Assembly: GCA_015499985.1 (NCBI GenBank)
Contig: JAAAUF010001059.1
Location: 1 to 13,102 of the forward strand
DNA from: Haplosporangium gracile
Taxonomy: Eukaryota; Mortierellomycota; Mortierellomycetes; Mortierellales; Mortierellaceae
Direction: 5' to 3'
Length of the DNA stretch: 13,102 nt
The notes below the pieces were generated by a model. The model did not search any database. It was not told where the DNA came from and saw only the letters and a program-made list of their open reading frames with translations. Made by a program: the position numbers and the translations under genes. The first letter of the stretch is position 1. Every line of letters begins with the position of its first letter. This document shows positions 7,819 to 13,102 of this stretch, piece by piece.

Positions 7819-8231
7819 CCCAGATCGGCTTGTCCTCGCCTAGCAGTTTACAACTCAAGTTTAATCCAGCCACAGTTTCATAAGAACAGTCTAGGACTCC
7901 GATATCGGCCCCCTTTCTCGGGTCTTACTACACACCTTTAGCCTTGGTTCATAACTTGATCCATAAATTCATCTCCACCAGCTCCGCTCCAGTTGTCAGC
8001 CTCGCCCTTCTTAGTAGTCATCCCTTACCAGGTTTGCCCTTCTTGCAACTCATTGTCTAATCATCTAGTACCTGCATCAAATAGGTACTCAATCCTCTCT
8101 TTCCTTGTTCAGATATTAATAGTCTCCCCCTCTACTCTTGTTGACTTACAATAGAGCTATACACCTGTCCTCTCCCTTGTCATTCCACTCTTGTCCCAGT
8201 TCACATTCTCATTCACACATTCTCCAAATTG

Positions 8232-8443
8232 GCGATGCGATCCTTTTTCACACTACCTTTAGCATACGTGTTCATGACTGCTGACAGACGAAGGGGTAAT
8301 TAACACAAACAAACAGCACAGTTGAAGTTTGCTAAATCCGTACTACTATGCACTGGTAAGGCTCGAGTCAACGTTGTATCTGAATAATAAGAAAATACTG
8401 ATTACAGTGTTCCTTTCAACTAAGCTGTAGTAAAGAGACCTAA
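8232..8443. other. Spacer between LTR-like block and RBR gene
   Basis: About 210 bases with no reading frame of interest. It contains the 3' flank of the RBR gene on the minus strand; no AATAAA is visible close to that stop codon. Confidence 0.4.
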
Positions 8444-9630
8444 CTAACAATTGAAAGTACAGCGGTGGCAACGAGTCTCCAAACATCCCTCACAATGCAA
8501 GCAGTAAGCGGACATAGTCCAACCACAACCATTACATACCCGCCCACAGGATTCCACACGTTCCCAGTTGTGATCATGTTGGTAGTAGTTTCGGAGTACA
8601 TTCTGTAGGCGATGTCGAGCTGTCCCAGGGTCGTCATTCCCGATGCGCTCATTCAAAATCTGGTTCAGCTCTTCCACCGGATAGAGTTCACAATTGCATG
8701 TTCTCCACTTTTTTCGACATATGTAGCAGAATTCGTGTCGACACACGCAAGTTATGTGAATACAGCCCGAAACACGCTCTACCACAGCTCCGCACCGGTC
8801 ACACACCTTCCAACCATTTTCGGAGATAACTCTTGACGCTGCCAAATCCAGCTCTGATGCCGGCCGACAAGGGTTCTCGATCTCGTGCTTGAGGGACTCG
8901 TATTTGTTGATGTCACCAGCATCCGTCAAGCATGCCGTCACCACCTCACTCGAGAAAGGTTCTTTACAGCAGCGCACAGGAATGAATGCCCTATTCATTA
9001 ATGCATGGCTGTAAAGTGATCGTGCGCACTCGTTGCAGTACGCGTGGCCACAGGGTGCGATATATGTCCGCTTATTGTTGTTGCATGCACAACAGTTCGC
9101 GGTCGTATCAAAGTGCTGACGGACCAAGTGGAAACGCGCATTCGCGGCACGCAGTGAGTTCTCTGCATCGGGTTCTTGTCGTTCAATCCGCTCTGTCAGC
9201 TCTCGGTCGTTACGGGTCATGTTGTCCTGTAGACTCATCTCTTCTAGTAGATCGTCGGGCACCTCTTCGCATGTAGACAAACTCTTGGCCAGCCTATAGC
9301 TCTGTTCCATGTCCCGCGCCTCTTGAAGCATGTATTCGATGGCGATCTGAGTGTCAGAGTCTGGTGCGAACTTGCCGAACGCTCCTGTCTCGCGGTCGTC
9401 GGAGATCAACAACGTATGAAAGAAGAGAGCAGAGAAATAGTCGTCCATGACCTCGTCACTCCCAGTACCGGCATCGTGGTTATTGTTGTTGATTTCATGG
9501 ACGATTAGACCACTGTTACAAGACGAGCTCGATCCACTATTGTTACATAGAGTCACTGAGTCAGCGAAGTTTTCGAACCCACTGGCGGGTGTTGTAGTGT
9601 CTATAAATTAAGTAGCAAGTACCTCGACAT
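8444..9630 (-). CDS. RBR-type E3 ubiquitin ligase lacking the IBR/BRcat domain
   Basis: A long open frame (residue numbers here count the GTG at 9556 as 1; 370 residues to the stop). RING1 spans about 155-200: C155, C158, C169, H171, C174, C177, and the fungal PVRCC end (C196/C197). Rcat/RING2 spans about 252-289: C252, C255, catalytic C265 in SGCIHITC, C270, C272, C277, C280, C287, C289. RING2 is followed by a C-terminal zinc-binding tail typical of fungal RBR proteins (HDHNW, C341-C344, C352-C355-C358, C363-C366). Between RING1 and RING2 only about 50 residues occur with one cysteine (C230), so the middle IBR is missing. Residues 70-135 are charged and probably helical. RBR ligases take ubiquitin from an E2 onto the RING2 cysteine and then to a substrate. 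The open frame has no ATG before residue 37 (9448). A better start is ATG at 9630 with a 41-base intron (9622-9582, GTACTT...CCAG) joining in phase, for 381 residues. Confidence 0.88.
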
Positions 9631-9797
9631 GGCTTCTTTTATGCTGATAATTCCTGACAGCGAAGTGCGGAGTGTAATAGTATGTTTTAGACGATAATGT
9701 AGCTGGAAAAGAGACTTCTACAACAGAGTGAACGAAGGGACGAAGGACATAAAAAAGAGAGAAAGGAAAATAAGGATGGGAAATAGAATGGTACAAG

Positions 9798-9804
9798 TTA
9801 TATA
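9798..9804 (-). promoter_or_regulatory. Candidate TATA box of the RBR gene
   Basis: TATATAA on the minus strand, about 170 bases upstream of the ATG at 9630, followed by a T/C-rich leader (minus strand, 9790-9720). It fits the promoter style of the other genes here. Confidence 0.4.
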
Positions 9805-10622
9805 AACACAACCTGGTAACTGTTTAGTCTCTGAAAATGCGCATTGATTGTTGTGAGAGATCCCTATTTGGAGTCGTTACAGTGCGAGGTCAGGCAATCA
9901 TCACTTTGCCTTGCCCCGCCATTATTACGCAAACGCCCCTAATTTAATAGAGGTTCGAGCTTGATCGATGGCCTTTTTCTCTTGTGAGTCACCAAATCAC
10001 CGCGCAAGTTCCCCTTGCTTTTTTCTCATTGCGTCTTATAGTGTTTGCAACAGATTAGATCATCATCCATCGATCCTAATCCATCACCATCTCAGACTAG
10101 CACTTGTATTTATATAGCTGTACATTAGTAACAATGATCCCCATTCAAAGCTCCATCTTCACTCCCCTCTTGTCCCTTTCTTTGTCTCCACTCGTCTTCT
10201 CCTTCTTGTACTCACCTCGCTTATTGCAGTATTGGCCCCTTTAAAACTCGCTAAACAAATAATCATATGACACATTCAAAAGTCACCGAAATTCAAGACA
10301 CGTGGAGGCGTCGTCAAAAACAATGGGTGCGATGGCACTCATGATTGCTAATAACAATTACTTCTTTGTTTACATTCGAATTCGCGCATCTATTTCACTA
10401 TTGTGTTTTCACATGCTTTCATCAGCTAATTCGCAGAGGCACATTCTTGCAACTGTAATGGAGAAGGGAAAGAAAGATAAGAGAATAGCAAGAGCAAGAG
10501 ATGCAAAGGTACAGGGACGAGAGGAAAGTGCAAAAAAGAGCACTGTTAATTATCCAAGGAAATGAGGGTTTTTATATACTACTGCGGTGTACAGATGGAT
10601 ATGAGGCATAGTTCTAGCACAA

Positions 10623-10790
10623 GTGATGAGTGAGAGAGAGGTCGAATGTAGGTGTGGGGTAATGGTACAGGTGATGACCAAGCTGGTAGCGATGGTGCAG
10701 GTAGGGTCGATGTTGGCGCATGTGGTAGCTGGTGGTAGCACGGATGCTGGCGCAGGTGAGGGCAAGGTGGGCGAAGGTGAAGGCAATACA
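10623..10790. repeat. Low-complexity GGT/GGTG-rich tract
   Basis: Degenerate repeats of GGTGATG, GGTAGC, GGTGCAGG and GGTGAAGG on the plus strand. In one minus-strand frame they give a serine/threonine/proline/alanine-rich peptide, but it has no start context or neighbouring exons. It is probably an old microsatellite-like expansion. Confidence 0.6.
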
Positions 10791-10906
10791 AGATATAGTC
10801 TATAGTACTATTAGTTTGCATATCCGCTAAACCGTATATTCTTCGTCTGTAAATTGCACTGCATTTTCTGTTCTTGGGTTATTTATGAAAACTACAAATA
10901 TATATA

Positions 10907-10912
10907 TTTATT
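10907..10912 (-). terminator. Poly(A) signal AATAAA of the RNase H gene
   Basis: AATAAA on the minus strand, 18 bases after the RNase H stop codon, in an AT-rich stretch. Confidence 0.6.
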
Positions 10913-10929
10913 ATTGTTTGTTTTGATTG

Positions 10930-11499
10930 TTAATGTCGGTTGAGCTGCAATGGCCTGTGGTCGTCCGCGTGGGCCTTTCTTGCCCATTTGTCAGCAGCTA
11001 CATTTCCGCGCGCTCCACTATGTCCATGCACCCACTGAACCGTAATCTGTTTGCCTTGTTGGATGTAGGCAAGCTTAACGGTTTTCCACCAATCGGCATT
11101 CGATGATGGTAGTAACTGCTTCGATGTAGAAGGATGCTGTATAAGCTTGGAAAAGACTTCAACAGTGGACAAGTCGTCCAGGTGTATGGTCGCAGGTTGA
11201 TGGCGTGGACAGCACAGGATAGTCGCCAGAAGACCAGCGATTTCGGCTCTCGTTGAGGATCCACGCCCTGGCGCAGTGCCTGTAACTGCAAGGTCGTACT
11301 CGCCTTTGGCCCGTTCGAAGACTCCTGCAAAGCTCATGCGAGTGTTAACACTGTTTAGGGGTTGGTAGGACCCGTCCGAATAGAGATGATGCACTCCATG
11401 CTCGGTCTTCAAAACCTGCCTAGTTGCTAAGATCTGTTTTGCTGTTTTGTTGGCAAAGTTGACGCTGGGAAAGTTAATTGTTTTGATTGCGGCTTTCAT
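10930..11499 (-). CDS. Stand-alone RNase H type 1 domain protein (189 residues), retroelement-like
   Basis: An intact ATG frame. The RNase H fold is shown by YSDGSY (D42), STRAEIAGLLATI (E86), IHLDDLSTVEVF (D108) and VQWVHGHSGARGNVAADKWA (H160, D170), so the D-E-D-D metal ligands and the helper histidine are all present. Such domains cut the RNA strand of RNA/DNA hybrids. The GHSGxxGNxxAD block resembles RNase H domains of non-LTR retrotransposons more than the cellular RNase H1, and no hybrid-binding N-terminal domain is seen. No reverse transcriptase lies next to it in this window. It has its own TATA box 52 bases upstream, a CT-rich short leader and a poly(A) signal 18 bases after the stop, so it looks like a complete transcription unit: a captured retroelement domain or an intact remnant. 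Cellular role unknown. Confidence 0.85.
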   Translation of the reverse strand: MKAAIKTINFPSVNFANKTAKQILATRQVLKTEHGVHHLYSDGSYQPLNSVNTRMSFAGVFERAKGEYDLAVTGTAPGRGSSTRAEIAGLLATILCCPRHQPATIHLDDLSTVEVFSKLIQHPSTSKQLLPSSNADWWKTVKLAYIQQGKQITVQWVHGHSGARGNVAADKWARKAHADDHRPLQLNRH

Positions 11500-11550
11500 T
11501 TTAATATGAGAGTTGATTGATTATGTAGTGAGCAGAGAGGTGGAGCGAGA

Positions 11551-11559
11551 ATATATATA
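11551..11559 (-). promoter_or_regulatory. TATA box of the RNase H gene
   Basis: GTATATATATT on the minus strand, about 52 bases before the ATG, followed by CTCGCTCCACCTCTCTGCTC, a plausible start-site region. Confidence 0.6.
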
Positions 11560-11601
11560 CGTTCAGACGACGTAAAGTTTACAACATGCTGTGGCTATGT
11601 C

Positions 11602-11645
11602 ATTTGAGCCAATACGCAATGATATTTGAGTCAATACGCAATGAT
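11602..11645. repeat. 22-bp tandem duplication with CCAAT core upstream of RNase H gene
   Basis: Two adjacent copies of ATTTGAGYCAATACGCAATG followed by AT, differing at one base (C in copy 1, T in copy 2). Copy 1 contains CCAAT. The pair lies 43-94 bases upstream of the RNase H TATA box, the right place for upstream activating sites. Confidence 0.85.
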
Positions 11646-11723
11646 GCTTACTTTATAGAAGGCGTGTAAATCTAACATCAGGGAGGCGAATACGACTTAT
11701 AGATGTCTCATTGTGCAATCATT

Positions 11724-12210
11724 TCAGTCTCTCGTTGGACACTTGAAAGGCACCGCTCTTAGAACCTCATGGCAGTTATCCTCCAGGAGATGATTGGCAT
11801 AACCCTACACAACCAAAGTAGACCTACTCAACCTGTCAACACTCTCCAAGTCAACTTCACGCCTGGTGAGCCTCCGAAGCTCCCGGACAAGGTCCAACAT
11901 TTTTTCTTCAGCCTCAATTGCTTGGCAATACCATGGTTCTTGGAAGTGAAATACCAATAGTTGACGGCGCGCGTATGCAATCTTAGTCGAAGGAAGAACT
12001 CTGGTTTGACGCACAAGTTGTTGAAGATGATGGCTTCGGTCTAGGCTTCGTTAGATGCTTCCACAGTCTTTTTGGTAACGGTTTTCATCAATTCTTCCTT
12101 CTAAAGTTCACGCTGCTCGTAGGAGGCAAAACGGAAATCATAGTCAGGGCTGAGCTATCTAGGGACGTCTATCATGGCGGAGACTTTGGGCATCAACGGT
12201 GTTGGTACAT
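11724..12210 (-). pseudogene. Degraded coding relic, unrecognised family (four amber stops, one frameshift)
   Basis: The minus strand from about 12210 reads as protein-like sequence interrupted by TAG at 12157-12155, 12103-12101 and 12043-12041. Between and after them lie LSPDYDFRFASYEQREL, KEELMKTVTKKTVEASNEA and TEAIIFNNLCVKPEFF. A frameshift near 11985 moves the sense frame, which continues with ARRQLLVFHFQEPW, AIEAEEKMLDLVRELRRLTR and REVDLESVDRLSR, then a TAG at 11807-11805, then GYANHLLEDNCHEVLRAVPF to a TGA at 11724. The later part is rich in charged helix. All four internal stops are TAG, as expected from CAG (Gln) by C-to-T change. I suspect a transposon-associated or multicopy gene, but do not recognise the family. 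Confidence 0.5.
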
Positions 12211-12505
12211 GTGTGCATGTGGTGGGTGTGTTCTTTTTTGAAGGTGATATTTTTGGAAGTTTACAGTGCGATCAAGAATTTAGATTGATACGCAAAACAC
12301 GACTTGTTAAGATGTACCTGTGCATTTTCATGTCGTATGCAATACGATCTACAGAAAAAAAAAAAGTACCTGTGTAAACATACCTAAGGATATGACCCAC
12401 GTTATGGGTGCACCGGCGACCAGCAAAATGCGGTGTCAAGGACCCTCATATTTTTTGACGTGTGCATTGGTGTGGTAGATGGAAAAGTGAGATGAACAAA
12501 GAGAA
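12211..12505. other. Region without a recognised gene
   Basis: Upstream (minus strand) of the coding relic. It includes a GTG-rich stretch (12211-12230), an A-run (12353-12364) and no convincing frame. Part of it may be the 5' portion of the relic, too decayed to read. Confidence 0.35.
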
Positions 12506-12522
12506 GGAGAGAGAGAGAGAGG
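12506..12522. repeat. (GA)n microsatellite
   Basis: GAGAGAGAGAGAGAGG within a wider A/G-rich stretch (12481-12527). Confidence 0.8.
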
Positions 12523-12537
12523 GAGAATGAGTACAAC

Positions 12538-12840
12538 TTGGAAGGACGTGGAGATTCAATTAAAAAGAAACACGGCCGTAGTTTAGATACCCTTCAGAAA
12601 GGATCTCATCTGCGAATGCGCGCTCCGGTACTCTGGAAAGGATACGGGCCCGCCTGGTTCTCTCAAGGTTCATACAAGGCGCCTCCGCGAATTTCTATGA
12701 ACAAAAACCGATGGTCCGAGAATGAGCGACTGGCTTTTTTGGATGCTAAAGAAGGATGTCCCCTGTTACCTTTGCGACAGTGAAATCGCGCATATAAATA
12801 TGGAGAAAGAGTGGGATCTATCGTGCTTGTAGATCGCGCT
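12538..12840 (+). other. Ambiguous short open frames, coding status undecided
   Basis: On the plus strand an 81-codon open frame (12538-12783) begins without ATG; its first ATG is at 12616. It contains LWKGYGPAWFSQGSYK and NKNRWSENERLAFLDA, the latter faintly Myb/SANT-like (RWsenE), and then a stop. On the minus strand a frame over about 12690-12559 contains MNLERTRRARILSRVPERAF, equally protein-like. Another minus-strand segment (12850-12780) sits between CTTCTAG and AAG|GTAACA. None could be joined into a gene, and no family is recognised. The local base composition is more balanced than in the flanks, which suggests present or past coding on one strand. Confidence 0.25.
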
Positions 12841-13102
12841 GGCGCCTAGAAGACAGACAGAGAGGGACCAATAAATAGGAAAACAGTTGCTTTTTGAGAA
12901 AAAAAAGGAAGACACCTGACTGTTTACCACCACTACCATGCGCGCGTTCAAAAGATGGGAGCAAGAGAAGAGAGAGAAATAAAACGAGAGTGGGAGCTGC
13001 AAAGAAACACACAAGATAGAAATGACATATGGAGGTCTGTCTTTGAACATGTCTCTTTTTTTTTCCCTCTCTCTTCCTTCTCTTCCCACATTCGCCCCCC
13101 CC
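12841..13102. other. Low-complexity right edge
   Basis: A/G-rich on the plus strand, CT-rich on the minus strand, ending in CTCTCTTCC repeats and a C8 run. On the minus strand it resembles a promoter leader with an acceptor-like GTTTCTTTGCAG at about 13010, but no gene could be built from it. Confidence 0.35.

Larger units (their letters stand above)
7571..8226 (+). mobile_element. Possible solo or truncated LTR of a retrotransposon
   Basis: A ~650-base block with no gene that starts TGTCACGTGATC, has a TATA box at 7591-7598 and AATAAA at 7614-7619, stays strongly CT-rich throughout, and ends near ACATTCTCCA. CAAATTG occurs just before (7563-7569) and at the end (8225-8231), as a target-site duplication might, though it does not register perfectly with TG...CA ends. 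Alternatively TGGCGATGCGATCC (8230-8243) could be a primer-binding site and the block a 5' LTR whose interior is lost. No gag or pol sequence follows and no second copy lies in the window, so the LTR call is an inference from layout only. Confidence 0.3.
9830..10929. other. Long intergenic region with TATA-like sites, no recognised gene
   Basis: No domain or convincing coding frame. Minus-strand TATA-like sites lie at 10107-10117 (CTATATAAATA) and 10571-10578 (TATATAAA). The second is followed by a pyrimidine-rich leader and a CATTACAG acceptor-like site, then an ATG at about 10343 that opens only 19 codons. An 87-codon plus-strand frame from 10302 is rich in lysine and arginine from A/G-rich DNA and looks like chance. 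One or two short non-coding or unrecognised transcripts are possible. Confidence 0.35.

Noticed and set aside
8986..9276. Plus-strand open frame opposite the RBR gene
   Set aside because: It is antisense to the zinc-finger coding region; the cysteine pattern on the minus strand explains the lack of stops.
9945..9985. GGTTCGAGCTT as a tRNA T-loop
   Set aside because: No acceptor, D or anticodon stems can be folded around it; no other tRNA-like region was seen.
10302..10565. 87-codon plus-strand open frame
   Set aside because: Lysine/arginine-rich tail comes from A/G-rich DNA that looks like a minus-strand leader behind a TATA box; no family resemblance.
11769..11960. Plus-strand 63-codon open frame
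   Set aside because: Opposite strand of the coding relic, whose minus-strand frame is more protein-like.
12766..13089. 107-codon minus-strand open frame
   Set aside because: Composed of CT-rich low-complexity DNA (F, S, L runs), crosses plausible splice sites, and shows no domain.

Overview
The window looks like part of a filamentous fungal nuclear genome, most likely Mucoromycota/Mortierellomycota. This rests on intron-split genes with GTAAGN donors and pyrimidine-rich leaders behind TATA boxes, a FAD monooxygenase of the kind expanded in Mortierella-like fungi, a fungal-type RBR ubiquitin ligase, a small cysteine-rich secreted protein and decayed Tc1-like DNA transposons. The lineage is inferred from remembered families; no search was possible. 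No tRNA, rRNA or CRISPR array was seen.

Layout. 34-1037 (-): the first three exons of a FAD-dependent monooxygenase that runs off the left edge. 1734-2000 (+): a possible two-exon gene for a 60-residue protein. 2645-3553 (-): a chain of short exon-like segments faintly resembling the C-terminal half of a P-loop ATPase, with a candidate promoter near 4395. 4785-5042 (-): a clear gene for a secreted seven-cysteine peptide, with TATA box, poly(A) signal and, farther upstream, three copies of a ~32-bp repeat. 5581-6908: a decayed Tc1/mariner-type transposon (+). 7039-7337 (-): a frameshifted ricin-B-like (beta-trefoil) lectin fragment. 7571-8226: a CT-rich, ORF-free block that starts with TGTCACGTGA, carries a palindromic TATA box, and may be an LTR. 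8444-9630 (-): an RBR-type E3 ligase that lacks the middle IBR/BRcat zinc domain. 9830-10930: mostly non-coding with several TATA-like sites and a low-complexity tract. 10930-11499 (-): a stand-alone RNase H domain gene with all catalytic residues and a complete-looking transcription unit. 11724-12210 (-): a degraded coding relic with four amber stops. 12230-13102: low-complexity GA/CT-rich DNA with ambiguous short ORFs.

The genes do not form a pathway. The region reads as an accessory, transposon-rich stretch in which three genes look intact (the secreted peptide, the RBR ligase and the RNase H), one more (the monooxygenase) is cut by the window, and several relics surround them. The most interesting items are the mirror-symmetric cysteine pattern of the peptide, the RBR ligase without IBR, and the apparently free-standing RNase H with its own promoter.
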